32,674 nucleotides of DNA, taken from an uncultured Paracoccaceae bacterium (lineage in GTDB: Bacteria; Pseudomonadota; Alphaproteobacteria; Rhodobacterales; Rhodobacteraceae). The stretch spans positions 1 through 32,674 of the forward strand of contig CALICM010000048.1 of the NCBI GenBank assembly GCA_938049225.1, in the 5' to 3' direction. The notes under the pieces were generated by a model. It was given only the letters and a program-made list of their open reading frames with translations. It had not been told where the DNA came from and searched no databases. Both the position numbers and the translations under genes were made by a program. Positions 24,383-32,673 of this stretch are shown piece after piece. Numbering within the stretch: position 1 is the first letter of the stretch; every line of letters starts with the position of its first letter.

Positions 24383-25669
24383 TTACAGCGGCTCGATCCG
24401 GTATGCGACCGGCGCCCCGGCCGAGACATCCAGGGCCTCAATATCGGCCAGCGCCGTGTCCAGGTCGCTGCGCAAGCAGGCATGTGTCACGATAAGTACC
24501 GGCGCCATTGCCTCGACGTGTTGTGTCTGCCGCATCCGGTCGATCGAGATCCCGGCACGGCCCAACGCATCCGCGACCCGCGCCAGGGTGCCCGGACGGT
24601 CGGCCACCGACAGGCGCAAATAGTACGGCGCCGGTACAGCCCCTTCGGCGCGTACCGGTTTGCCCAATGTGCTGGCCGGCACTCCAAAAGCTGGGATCAC
24701 CAGGCCCCGGGCGATATCGATGATGTCGGCAACCACGGCCGAGGCCGTGGCGCCAGCCCCGGCCCCTGGTCCCTGATAGACCGTGCGGCCAATCGGATCG
24801 CCCTCGAGCACGACCATATTGCTCACGCTGTCCAACTGCCCAAGCGCTGAGTCCGAGGGGACAAGACAGGGCTGCATGCGCTGCTCGACCCCTGCATCGG
24901 TGCGGTGAGCGATGCCCAGCAGCTTGATCCGATAGCCCATCTCGCCCGCATAGCGGATGTCGGTCAGGGTGACGCGGTCGATCCCCTCGACGGCAATACC
25001 ACCATAGTCTACCTGGGTGCTAAAGGCGGTGGCGGTCAGCAATGCCAGCTTTTGTGCCGCATCAAACCCGCCGACGTCGAAAGTCGGGTCGGCCTCGGCA
25101 TAGCCCAGGCGCTGGGCTTCGGCCAGGATGTCAGCATAGGCGCCGCCGGTGCGTTCCATCTCGGTCAGGATGTAGTTGCAGGTGCCGTTCAAAACCCCCA
25201 GGATTCGGGTCATCCGGTTCGCGGCCATGCCTTCGGTCAGGGCTTTCACAATCGGAATACCGCCCGCCACGCCCGCCTCGAACCGCAACGCGACATGATG
25301 CTGTTCGGCATGCCGGGCAAGCGCCGTGCCATGCCGCGCCATCAGCGCCTTGTTGGCGGTCACCACGTGCCGCCCCTGGCCAAGAGCGGTCTCGACCGCC
25401 TCCAAGGCGGCCCCACCTTCGCCGCCCATCACCTCGACCAGCAGATCGATGTCGTTATGCGCGGCCAGCATGCTGGTGCTGTCCTCCCAATCATAAGCCG
25501 AGAGATCGGCACCACGGTCCTTGCCACGGTCCCTGGCCGAGACCGCGACAAGTTGGATCGGGCGTCCGGCGCGGGCGGCGATCATCTGGGACTGGGTTTG
25601 TAGGATATGGACAACGCCCATCCCAACGGTTCCAAGTCCAGCGAGGCCAATGCGAAGGGGTGTGGTCAT
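24383..25669 (-). CDS. hom: homoserine dehydrogenase
   Basis: A 428-residue monofunctional homoserine dehydrogenase (aspartate semialdehyde to homoserine, for Thr and Met). The N-terminal NAD(P) motif is IGLAGLGTVGMGV (GLGTVG at 11-16). The catalytic/substrate block contains VLNGTCNYILTEM and DPTFDVGGFDAAQKLALL, with the Asp and Lys of the active site. A C-terminal ACT domain (about 345-428; RLSVADRPGTLARVADALG) suggests feedback regulation. ATG 25669 is preferred because an upstream frame extends without a motif. It is transcribed after alaC, 144 bases downstream, and before glpX. Confidence 0.95.
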   Translation of the reverse strand: MTTPLRIGLAGLGTVGMGVVHILQTQSQMIAARAGRPIQLVAVSARDRGKDRGADLSAYDWEDSTSMLAAHNDIDLLVEVMGGEGGAALEAVETALGQGRHVVTANKALMARHGTALARHAEQHHVALRFEAGVAGGIPIVKALTEGMAANRMTRILGVLNGTCNYILTEMERTGGAYADILAEAQRLGYAEADPTFDVGGFDAAQKLALLTATAFSTQVDYGGIAVEGIDRVTLTDIRYAGEMGYRIKLLGIAHRTDAGVEQRMQPCLVPSDSALGQLDSVSNMVVLEGDPIGRTVYQGPGAGAGATASAVVADIIDIARGLVIPAFGVPASTLGKPVRAEGAVPAPYYLRLSVADRPGTLARVADALGRAGISIDRMRQTQHVEAMAPVLIVTHACLRSDLDTALADIEALDVSAGAPVAYRIEPL

Positions 25670-25813
25670 GGTCAATCTTTTCGGATGGAGCGCGTTTGGG
25701 GCTTCCCTTACGGTATTGGCTGGTTGGGTGGCAAGTCGCGGATTGCCGGAGGGCGGCGTTTTTGGCGGGTGTCGGATGCCTCCGGCGGGGATATTTTGGG
25801 ACAAAGTGGGTGG

Positions 25814-27034
25814 TTACGTTTGATATTTAGACAGCATCGCCGATGGGTCGGCCAGAACCTGGCGGATGTTGCGGGCGGCTTGGCGGATGCGTTGTTCGTT
25901 TTCAACGAGGCCAATGCGGACATACCCCTCGCCGTATTCGCCGAAACCGATGCCAGGTGAGACGGCGACCTCGGCCTCGGCCAGCAGCATTTTCGAGAAG
26001 GCCATTGAGCCCATCGCGCGGAATGGCACGGGGATCGGCGCCCAGGCGAACATCGTGGCGGGGGGCGGGGGGATGCCCCAGCCCGCGCGGCCCATTGCAT
26101 CGATCAAGGTATCGCGGCGGGATTTATAGATGCTGCGGATCTCGGCCACGCAATCTTGCGGCCCATTCAGCGCGGCGGCGGCCGCCACTTGGACAGGTGT
26201 GAAAGCGCCGTAGTCGAGGTAGGATTTGATGCGCGTCAGCGCCTCGATCAGCCGCGCATTGCCAACGGCGAAACCCATGCGCCAGCCGGGCATCGCATAG
26301 GTTTTGCTCAGCGAGGTGAACTCGACCGCGACATCCTTGGCCCCCTCGATCTGCAGGACCGAGGGGGGCGGCGTATCGTCGAAATAGATCTCGGCATAGG
26401 CCAGGTCGGAAAGCACCCAAAGATGGTGTTTGCGGGCGAATGCGATCAAATCGGCATAGAAGTCGAGGTCCGCCAATTGCGCGGTTGGGTTAGAGGGGAA
26501 GCTCACGACCACGGCGACAGGTTTGGGGACGGAATGCATCACGGCGCGATCAAGGGCGCGCATGTAGGCCTCGGGGTCGAAGGCGCCGTCCTGCAAGGTC
26601 TGGATGTGGCGCAGAGTGCCGCCCGCGATCATGAAGCCGTAAGGATGGATTGGATAGCTGGGGTTGGGCACCAGCATCACATCGCCCGGCGCGGTGATCG
26701 CCATGGCGAGGTTGGCAAGCCCCTCTTTCGAGCCGAGCGTCGCGATCACTTCTGTTTCGGGATCCACTTTCACACCAAAACGACGGCCGTAGTAGCCCGC
26801 CTGAGCGCGCCGCAACCCAGCGATACCGCGTGACGCCGAATACCGATGGGTGCGGGGTTTGCGTACCGTCTCGCACAGCTTGTTGACGATATGGGTGGGC
26901 GTATCCATATCCGGATTGCCCATCCCGAAATCGATGATGTCCATGCCCGCCGCGCGATATTCAGCCTTAAGGCGGTTGACCTCGGCAAAAACATAAGGGG
27001 GCAGGCGTTTGATACGGTAGAATTCTTCGGGCAT
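25814..27034 (-). CDS. alaC: alanine/LL-diaminopimelate-type aminotransferase (AlaC-like, class I/II fold)
   Basis: A 406-residue PLP aminotransferase. IDFGMGNPDMDTP (about 34-46), the PLP-binding SFPSNPTAQLADLDFY (about 178-193), Asp210 and Ala-Tyr (SDLAYAEIYFDD), Lys244 in SLSKTYAMPGWRMGF and a C-terminal YVRIGLVENEQRI are all there. It belongs to the AlaC/AlaA-type group (glutamate-pyruvate transaminase and relatives); exact substrate is inferred from this family and from hom downstream. ATG 27034 has AGGGA upstream. It is the first large gene of the alaC-hom-glpX-recJ run, a conserved order in Rhodobacterales. Confidence 0.88.
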   Translation of the reverse strand: MPEEFYRIKRLPPYVFAEVNRLKAEYRAAGMDIIDFGMGNPDMDTPTHIVNKLCETVRKPRTHRYSASRGIAGLRRAQAGYYGRRFGVKVDPETEVIATLGSKEGLANLAMAITAPGDVMLVPNPSYPIHPYGFMIAGGTLRHIQTLQDGAFDPEAYMRALDRAVMHSVPKPVAVVVSFPSNPTAQLADLDFYADLIAFARKHHLWVLSDLAYAEIYFDDTPPPSVLQIEGAKDVAVEFTSLSKTYAMPGWRMGFAVGNARLIEALTRIKSYLDYGAFTPVQVAAAAALNGPQDCVAEIRSIYKSRRDTLIDAMGRAGWGIPPPPATMFAWAPIPVPFRAMGSMAFSKMLLAEAEVAVSPGIGFGEYGEGYVRIGLVENEQRIRQAARNIRQVLADPSAMLSKYQT

Positions 27035-27099
27035 GACGACGTCCCTGGCGATGATGTGAGCGCGCTTATAGCCTCGGTCAAGCACCTTGCCCAGCCGTG

Positions 27100-27426
27100 T
27101 CAAAAACCGCTGGTTTGGGCGGCATCCTGCAAGCGGTTTAAGGCGGCGGGTTCCAAAACCGGGGCGTTCAGCTGATCCGCCCGGACGCGGAGGGCTGCGA
27201 TCCGATCCCCAAGTGGTGCACTGGCTTGTGGCGGCAGTGGGGTGGTGGCGGCGTTGATCGCGGGTTGCAGCAGCAGCACTGGCGGCGGTGCCTGGCGTGC
27301 CGCCTCGGACGGTTCAAACCCGGTCTCGGGGGGAAGCAAAAAACCGCACCCCGCTAAAAGAATTAACAGGCCGCAACAGGTGACGTCGGAACAACTTCTG
27401 GATAAGGTTGGGAACAATGGGGCCAT
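27100..27426 (-). CDS. small lipoprotein, unknown function
   Basis: About 108 residues. A hydrophobic start (CCGLLILLAGC) has a lipobox LAGC, so lipid attachment is expected at that Cys. The mature part is Pro/Ala-rich with a predicted coiled region (LGDRIAALRVRADQLNAPVLEP, ALNRLQDAA). No conserved enzyme motif is seen. ATG 27426 is used; the frame could also begin with GTG at 27429. It lies 65 bases upstream of alaC on the same strand and is divergent from phaC, so it may share a promoter region with alaC. Confidence 0.65.
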   Translation of the reverse strand: MAPLFPTLSRSCSDVTCCGLLILLAGCGFLLPPETGFEPSEAARQAPPPVLLLQPAINAATTPLPPQASAPLGDRIAALRVRADQLNAPVLEPAALNRLQDAAQTSGF

Positions 27427-27496
27427 CACATGCTGCGAATTTTGACGGTTTCAGCCTAGGGCCTGTGCCCCGGCCCTGCAAGGAAGACAGCGTATT

Positions 27497-29305
27497 ATGG
27501 CGGACGACGACCCGACCCTGATTGAGCAAAGCGCCGAGATGGCCGCCAATATGGCCGAGGTGATGGAGACCAGCCAAAAGATCTGGTCTAAGTTCCTGGA
27601 AGCGCAGGCCAGCGAGACCCCTTCGCAAAACGCTGATCCCCTGAACACCATGCCCGCCTGGTTGGCGCTGGGCCAGGCGATGTATGACAATCCGAAACAG
27701 GTTGCGGACGCAACGCTCGAGCTGTGGGCCAGCCAGGCCGCCTTGTGGCAAGCCGCCACGCTGCGCTGGATGGGGGCCAAGGATCAGCCACTGCCAGAGC
27801 ACCCGCACAAGGCCCAGGCCGGCAAGCGATTTGCCCATAAGGAATGGTCCGAGAATGCGCTGTTTGACTATATCAAGGAAAGCTATCTGCTGACCTCGGG
27901 CTGGATTAACCACACGGTGCACACGGTGGGCGATATGGACCCGCGCGCGCGCAAAAAGGCCGAGTTTTACACCCGCACTCTGGTTGAGGCGATGAACCCC
28001 GCCAATTTCTTCGCGCTGAACCCCGAAGTGCTGGAAGCCACCGCCGAACAGCGTGGTGCCAACCTTGTACGCGGGTTGAAAATGATGCTTAAGGATCTGG
28101 AGCGCGGCAAAGGACAGCTACTGATCCGCCAAACCGACATGGATGCGTTCGAGGTGGGCCGCGATATGGCGGTCACTTCTGGCCAGGTGGTGTTCCAGAA
28201 CGACATTCTGCAGTTGATCCAATATGCACCCACCACCCAGACCGTCTATGCCAAGCCGATCCTGTTCATCCCGCCGTGGATCAACAAATACTATGTGCTG
28301 GACCTGAACGAGAAGAAGTCGATGGTCAAATGGCTGGTTGGCCAGGGCTACACGGTTTTCATGATCAGTTGGGTCAACCCCGATGTGCGGCAAAAGGCCG
28401 AGACCTGGGACAGCTATCTGACCAAAGGGGCGATGGCGGCGATGGATGCGGCTTTGGCCGAAACCGGGCAGAAGTCGCTGCATGTGGCGTCTTACTGCAT
28501 CGGCGGAACTTTGACCGGCACGCTGATGGCTTATCTGGGCAAGACCGGGGACAAGCGGATTGCCTCGGCGACTTTCTTTACCGCGCAACTGGATTTCACG
28601 GACGCGGGCGAGCTGCAGGTCTTTGTCGACGATGAAACCATCAAGGCGGTCGATCAAGAGATGGAGCAAGGCTATCTGCCCGCGCAAAAGATGGCGGCCG
28701 CCTTTAACATGCTGCGCTCGAACGATCTGATCTGGTCCTATGTCGTGAACAACTACATGCTGGGCAAGGATCCGTTTCCCTTCGATCTGCTCTATTGGAA
28801 CGCCGACAGCACGTCGATGCCCGCGCATGTGCATCATTTCTATCTTGAGAACTTTTATGATCGAAACAGTCTTGCGCGCGGCAGGCTGAGTGTTCTCGGC
28901 AGGCCGATCACTTTGGCCGACATCAAAGGCCCCGTGTATCATGTGGCCACCAAAGAGGACCATATTGCCCCCGCCGCCTCGGTCTATCATGGCGCGCGGC
29001 AAATGGCCGTGGCGAACGTGCGCTTTGTGCTATCGGGTTCGGGCCATATTGCGGGGGTGGTGAACCCGCCCGCGGCGGGCAAGTATCAATATTGGACGAA
29101 CGAGGACCTGTCGCCGGACACTCTTGAGGAATGGCTGGCCAAAACCGAGGAACGGCCCGGCAGTTGGTGGGTCGATTGGGACCAATGGCTGTCTGCGAAA
29201 TCGGGGCGCCAAGTAAAGGCGCGCGCACCGGGCAAAGTGCTGGGCACCTTGGAACCCGCACCGGGGGCTTACGTGAAAGTGCGGTTCGATAAGCGGCCCG
29301 AGTGA
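27497..29305 (+). CDS. phaC: class I poly(R)-hydroxyalkanoate synthase
   Basis: A 602-residue polymerase that makes polyhydroxyalkanoate from (R)-3-hydroxyacyl-CoA, usually on cytoplasmic granules. The alpha/beta-hydrolase core has the nucleophile in ASYCIGGTLTG (Cys334), catalytic Asp488 (ATKEDHIAPAAS) and His517 (GSGHIAGVVNPP). The N-terminal region (about 1-215) with RFAHKEWSENALFDYIKESYL is typical of class I enzymes. The nucleophile elbow is S-Y-C-I-G where the usual consensus starts with Gly. ATG 27497 has AAGGA upstream. phaP and phaR often lie just downstream in Rhodobacterales, but here the next features are an IS scrap, a tRNA and a mobile element. Confidence 0.95.
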   Translation: MADDDPTLIEQSAEMAANMAEVMETSQKIWSKFLEAQASETPSQNADPLNTMPAWLALGQAMYDNPKQVADATLELWASQAALWQAATLRWMGAKDQPLPEHPHKAQAGKRFAHKEWSENALFDYIKESYLLTSGWINHTVHTVGDMDPRARKKAEFYTRTLVEAMNPANFFALNPEVLEATAEQRGANLVRGLKMMLKDLERGKGQLLIRQTDMDAFEVGRDMAVTSGQVVFQNDILQLIQYAPTTQTVYAKPILFIPPWINKYYVLDLNEKKSMVKWLVGQGYTVFMISWVNPDVRQKAETWDSYLTKGAMAAMDAALAETGQKSLHVASYCIGGTLTGTLMAYLGKTGDKRIASATFFTAQLDFTDAGELQVFVDDETIKAVDQEMEQGYLPAQKMAAAFNMLRSNDLIWSYVVNNYMLGKDPFPFDLLYWNADSTSMPAHVHHFYLENFYDRNSLARGRLSVLGRPITLADIKGPVYHVATKEDHIAPAASVYHGARQMAVANVRFVLSGSGHIAGVVNPPAAGKYQYWTNEDLSPDTLEEWLAKTEERPGSWWVDWDQWLSAKSGRQVKARAPGKVLGTLEPAPGAYVKVRFDKRPE

Positions 29306-29443
29306 AAAGGGCGCGAAATGCTGTTTTGAACGTCGATCTCAGCTGCCCGACTCATGGGTACCGCTGACCGGCCAAAGCGTAGCATGTCGCCATGAACCGC
29401 CCCTTGTTTGCCGGAGATGCGAAAGTAAGGATACTGGGCCACG
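29306..29443. other. short stretch between phaC and IS3 scrap, no gene
   Basis: About 140 bases after the phaC stop. No hairpin terminator is evident. It contains CTCATGGGTACCGCTGACCG (29351-29370), which resembles sequence at 32059-32078 by the coupling-protein 3' end. Confidence 0.4.
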
Positions 29444-29527
29444 GGAAAGACGAAGAACGGAGCGCGTTATCCAGAGGAACTGCGCGCCAGAGCCCTGCGC
29501 ATGGTTTTGGATCAGAAGAGCGAATAA
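29444..29527 (+). pseudogene. IS3-type orfA (helix-turn-helix) fragment
   Basis: One frame reads GKTKNGARYPEELRARALRM followed by VLDQKSE and stop TAA 29525-29527. R-Y-P-x-E-L/F-R-x-R-A-L-R-M-V is the conserved start of IS3-family OrfA proteins. Only this N-terminal piece is left. It marks an earlier insertion just before tRNA-Thr. Confidence 0.65.
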
Positions 29528-29584
29528 GCTCCATTCTGATTCTGCCTTGCACGGTTTTTCCCAAGCGTTTAAACGAATTCCAAG

Positions 29585-29660
29585 GCCCCAATAGCTCAGT
29601 TGGTAGAGCACCTGTTTCGTAAATAGGTGGTCGGCGGTTCGAGTCCGTCTTGGGGCACCA
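29585..29660 (+). tRNA. tRNA-Thr (anticodon CGT)
   Basis: A 76-base tRNA including encoded CCA. The acceptor stem GCCCCAA pairs with TTGGGGC. The D arm is TAGCTCAGTTGGTAGAGCA. The anticodon stem CCTGT/ATAGG encloses loop TTCGTAA, giving CGT for threonine ACG codons. The T arm has GGTTCGAGTCC. It is intact and directly abuts the recombinase remnant, so it is a probable integration target. Confidence 0.96.
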
Positions 29661-31182
29661 TATCAAATTTTCCAGCGCAGTTTAGCGCTAAGGCTTTGAA
29701 CGGAAATGATATTTCCGGTGTTCGAGGTCCTGTTTTTCGGTTGTATTTGAGCGGGCTTGTGAGAACCAGTTTGAGGATGGTTCTGCGGGTCTCGTAGGTG
29801 CCTTTTCCCACATTTTCCAGGGGGTTGCGACGAAGGACATGGCGTGTTCGAGCGCCTCCTCGAAGGGATGTGCGGGTTGGCCCGCTTTACTAAGTTTTTC
29901 CTTGAGCACAGTCTTTGATAACGCCTCGGCGCTGAATTTCTCTTCGAGACGGGCGCAGAGAACGGGATCGTCGGTGGCGACGATCTTGTCGAGGAGCTTT
30001 TCGGTTTTGCGCTCTGCGTCCGCGATTTGCGCTTTCAGCGCTTTGATATGGGTGCTGCCCTGCAATAGACGCTGATCCCAGATGTCGTTGAACATGGCGC
30101 GCGCGCGCAAACATCTTGGTGCTTGGTGTCAGCCTTTGCAGAAACGCCTCGAACGCGCCTTCGAGTTTGGCGCGGGGGATGGATTTGGCGTAGCTCTCAC
30201 AGTCCTTGGTCTGGCAGACGTAGTAGGCATAGCTTTTGCGCGCGCCTTTTGACCATGCGGAGCGATACGGCACATCGCAGTCCGCGCAACTGACGGCGCC
30301 GCGCAGGACAAAATCGCGATTGAGATCGGCGCGGGCGGGATGCTTGGTGCCCCCCTGCCGCCGCTCCTGGATCTTCTGATAGGTCTCGGCACTGATGATG
30401 GGCGCGTGGTGCCCCTGTCGCAGCGTGATGCCCCAGGGCGGATAGACGATGTGCCCGGCATAGATGGGGCGGGCGAGAAGGTCAGCGGCGCGCTGCGGGT
30501 GCACATACCCAATGGAGCCCTTTGAAAAGTCCGGTTGATCCTCAAGATAGCGCTGCACTTCGGCCTGAGAGGCAAAGCGGCCCGACGCAAAGCCTTCGAG
30601 CGCTTCCTGAACGATGGAGGCTTGCGGTTCCTTGCGGACGAGGAGTTTGCCGTGTGGGGGTACGGTCTCGTACTTGTAGCCAACGGGTGCCGCGAAGACC
30701 CAATAGCCTTTGCGAACCCGCTCGCGCATCTTTTGTTGAGTCTGGCGACGGTTCTGTTCACGCTCAAGCTCGCCCTGTGCGGCAAAGATCGTCTCGGTGA
30801 ACTTTCCCTCTGGCGTATCTTCGAACTTGAAGTTGAGGCATTCGACCTCGGCCCCGCGGCTCTTGAAGGCGCGGCGAAGGGCGATGTGGAATTCGGTGTC
30901 GCGGGCGAAGCGCTTGAAATCGTCGAAAATAATTTTGTAGTTTTTGCCCTTTTGCGCGTCGAGATAGCTGAGAAGCGCCACCATGCCGGGACGGTTCATG
31001 AAATCGCCGCCGCCACTGACGTCATCGGGGAAGACGGCCTCGACGGCGTAGCCGCGGCTCTCCGCATAGGTGCGGCATCGGCTTTCCTGACTGTCGAGCC
31101 CGTGGCCGAGACGTATCTGCGAAGGACTGCTGACGCGGCAATAGATGATGGCGGGCGTTTGCAATGTGGTGTCGTTCGGCAT
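29596..31182 (-). pseudogene. large serine recombinase, two frameshifts
   Basis: Reading from ATG 31182 (GGAG eight bases upstream), an N-terminal resolvase domain has IIYCRVSSPSQ with the catalytic Ser near 18, DDFKRFARD and GELEREQNRR. The recombinase domain and a zinc ribbon follow (SCADCDVPYRSAWSKG, CQTKDCESYAK). In the (GC)6 tract at 30097-30108 the frame is lost. The continuation (RAMFNDIWDQRLL, then a coiled-coil KALKAQIADAERKTEKLLDK) is in another frame, restored if one GC unit is added. A second shift at about 29800-29809 moves to RRTILKLVLTSPLKYNR, PRTPEISFPFKALAL, the normal C-terminus. That frame then runs antisense through the tRNA-Thr 3' end to a stop near 29596. Two shifts suggest decay. 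Confidence 0.85.
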
Positions 31183-31187
31183 GATCG

Positions 31188-31475
31188 TCACTCCAGTAGA
31201 TTGGTTTGGGGTGCAGCTGTTTCATGCTCTGTCGCGTCAAGGATGATGGAGTTTAGCACATCGTCGAAGCCGATGTCGCTGTCGGACGTGAACTTATCCC
31301 CAGCTTTGATGCTGAACCCGAGATCGACAAAGGCGATCATGATGGGCAGCAGCGCACTCAAGACCTGCTTTTGCTGCACTTCGGCCAATGCCTCGCCGCT
31401 CAAGTGCGCGCGGTAGCGGTCCAACAGGGTCTCCGGATCACTGCCCAATAGCCAGTTTGTTTCGTTCTTTGTCAT
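31188..31475 (-). CDS. 95-residue protein upstream of the serine recombinase, unknown
   Basis: A 95-residue acidic protein from ATG 31475 with AAGGGG upstream. It has a helical N-terminus (LLGSDPETLLDRYRAHLSGEALAEV), a central hydrophobic helix (VLSALLPIMIAFVDLGFSI) and an acidic end. No family is recognised. Its stop lies five bases before the recombinase start, so the two were cotranscribed. Position next to a recombinase suggests an accessory role, for example control of recombination, but nothing in the sequence proves it. Confidence 0.65.
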   Translation of the reverse strand: MTKNETNWLLGSDPETLLDRYRAHLSGEALAEVQQKQVLSALLPIMIAFVDLGFSIKAGDKFTSDSDIGFDDVLNSIILDATEHETAAPQTNLLE

Positions 31476-31558
31476 GGCAGCCCCTTTGCCTGCGGTTGGT
31501 GGTGACACGGAAGAGCACAGGCGGAGTGCGTTGTATCCGCCTGTGTCCAGCTCAGAGC

Positions 31559-31909
31559 TCAGCGTTCCAGGCCCGGCTGAGAACGGTTTTGAAACCGGGC
31601 GGGCCGGTCCTCCCGACGGGAGGGGCGCGGGTCCCGGCTTTGTTTGGTCTGCCGATCCGCCTGATGCTCATGCGCGAGATCTCGGCGGACGTCGCGGATG
31701 AGCCGGTGCGCATCGCGCGCAAGCTCAGCGACGCGCAGGAACTCTCCAGCCGAAAACGAGTGGCTGTCCTGGAGTTTGCCGTTCCGGTCCTCGTAGGTCT
31801 TGGCGATTGAGACTGTGTGATAAGCCTCGCCGTCAGCGTTGGTGTTTTCCCACACGGTGGCTTTGACGCGGCCATCGCGCAGGGTCTCAAGGGGGGTGTT
31901 CTGGTCCAT
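31559..31909 (-). CDS. small basic protein of mobile-element type, unknown
   Basis: A 116-residue protein from ATG 31909 with AGGAG seven bases upstream. The N-terminal 60 residues look beta-rich (RDGRVKATVWENTN, YHTVSIAKTYEDRNG, DSHSFSAGEFLRV). The last 45 are highly charged (RRDLAHEHQADRQTKQ, then many Arg) and may bind nucleic acid. Proteins with this RDG-x-V-K-A-x-V/I-W start are common near conjugation genes in Rhodobacterales; no function is established that I know. It lies between the TraG fragment and the 95-residue gene. Confidence 0.65.
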   Translation of the reverse strand: MDQNTPLETLRDGRVKATVWENTNADGEAYHTVSIAKTYEDRNGKLQDSHSFSAGEFLRVAELARDAHRLIRDVRRDLAHEHQADRQTKQSRDPRPSRREDRPARFQNRSQPGLER

Positions 31910-31986
31910 TTTGGATCTCCTTTCTTTTGGGGTGGGTTGGAAATTTGCGCCGAGCTCACCCCATGGAGCGCGGCACAAAGGAATGG

Positions 31987-32016
31987 AACATATCATGAAC
32001 AAATATCAAGAGTCAA
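31987..32016 (-). promoter_or_regulatory. candidate promoter of the small basic protein gene
   Basis: On the minus strand TTGACT (32016-32011) is followed after 18 bases by TATGTT (31992-31987), about 78 bases before ATG 31909. The region is AT-rich relative to its surroundings. A small palindrome TAAGTGACTTA lies just upstream at 32033-32043. Confidence 0.4.
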
Positions 32017-32059
32017 AAAAAGTTGTTTGACATAAGTGACTTACGCGCATCCACGCATC

Positions 32060-32497
32060 TCATGGGTCCACTGACCGGTTGAAGTTGCGGCTGAGATCGG
32101 GGGCTTTGCTCAGATGAATGGTCTCATAGCGTTGCTGACGCAACTCCAACACGGTGTCGAAAGGATCCGCCCCACTGAGCGTCTTGGCGATCGCTTTGCG
32201 AAAGCTCACCTCGGCGCGACCCTGATGGAGCGGATCGTCAAACGTCAGCGTCTCGGCGCCCAGCATGTCTGAGACGCGCCGTGCGGACAGCAGATCCCTG
32301 ACCCCGAAAGTGATCTGAACGGCGGCGCTGGATGCGATCTTGCGTTCGGCGTTTGGTCCCAGATCGTTCATCTGGCCCGTGTCCTGGAACACAGCGATAG
32401 GACGAATGCCGATACCAGCGCCATCCGTGAAGAGTGCGGGGATTTCTTCATGGCCCTTCAGACGGGCCGCCTCATCTATGATGAAGGTCATGCGCGG
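32060..32497 (-). pseudogene. TraG/VirD4-type coupling protein, C-terminal part
   Basis: The minus strand encodes the C-terminal 145 or so residues of a type IV secretion coupling ATPase. The Walker B block APRMTFIIDEAARLKGHEE is present, followed by IRPIAVFQDTGQMNDLG (the conserved Gln motif) and RRVSDMLGAETLTFDD. Coupling proteins bring DNA-protein substrates to a conjugative pore. The Walker A and membrane part is missing because sequence upstream of about 32490-32500 belongs to an IS21-type istA fragment. The stop is TGA 32062-32060. It cannot be functional. Confidence 0.85.
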
Positions 32498-32673
32498 CGC
32501 GTCTGGGCCCCGATTGTCAGGGCATAATCGACCGCCGCCTCAAACTCGGTGGCCGCATATCCCTTGGATAATCTCAGTATGCCGAGGCAGGCGCGGAACC
32601 CCTGCACGGGGTGTTTGCGTTCACGCATGATGACGTCCACCAGGACCGCCGTATTGGGGCCGACCTTGGCCGC
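32488..32673 (-). pseudogene. IS21-type istA transposase fragment (C-terminal), runs off the window
   Basis: The minus strand reads, in one open frame from the window edge, GPNTAVLVDVIMRERKHPVQ and GFRACLGILRLSKGYAAT, ending ALTIGAQTRRA-stop (32490-32488). This is the conserved C-terminal region of IstA proteins (pattern H-P-x-Q-G-x-R-x-C-L-G-I-L-R-L). The normal last residues are replaced where it meets the coupling-protein gene. No istB follows, so the element is broken on this side. Confidence 0.8.

Noticed and set aside
23442-24623. 393-codon plus-strand frame opposite glpX and hom
   Set aside because: Rich in His, Gln and Arg as antisense frames are; both minus-strand genes are confidently identified.
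29596-29666. Peptide-like minus-strand sequences reading through tRNA-Thr
   Set aside because: The QDGLEPPTTYLRN-type peptide is the well-known antisense translation of a tRNA, not a protein segment. Only the part before it belongs to the recombinase.
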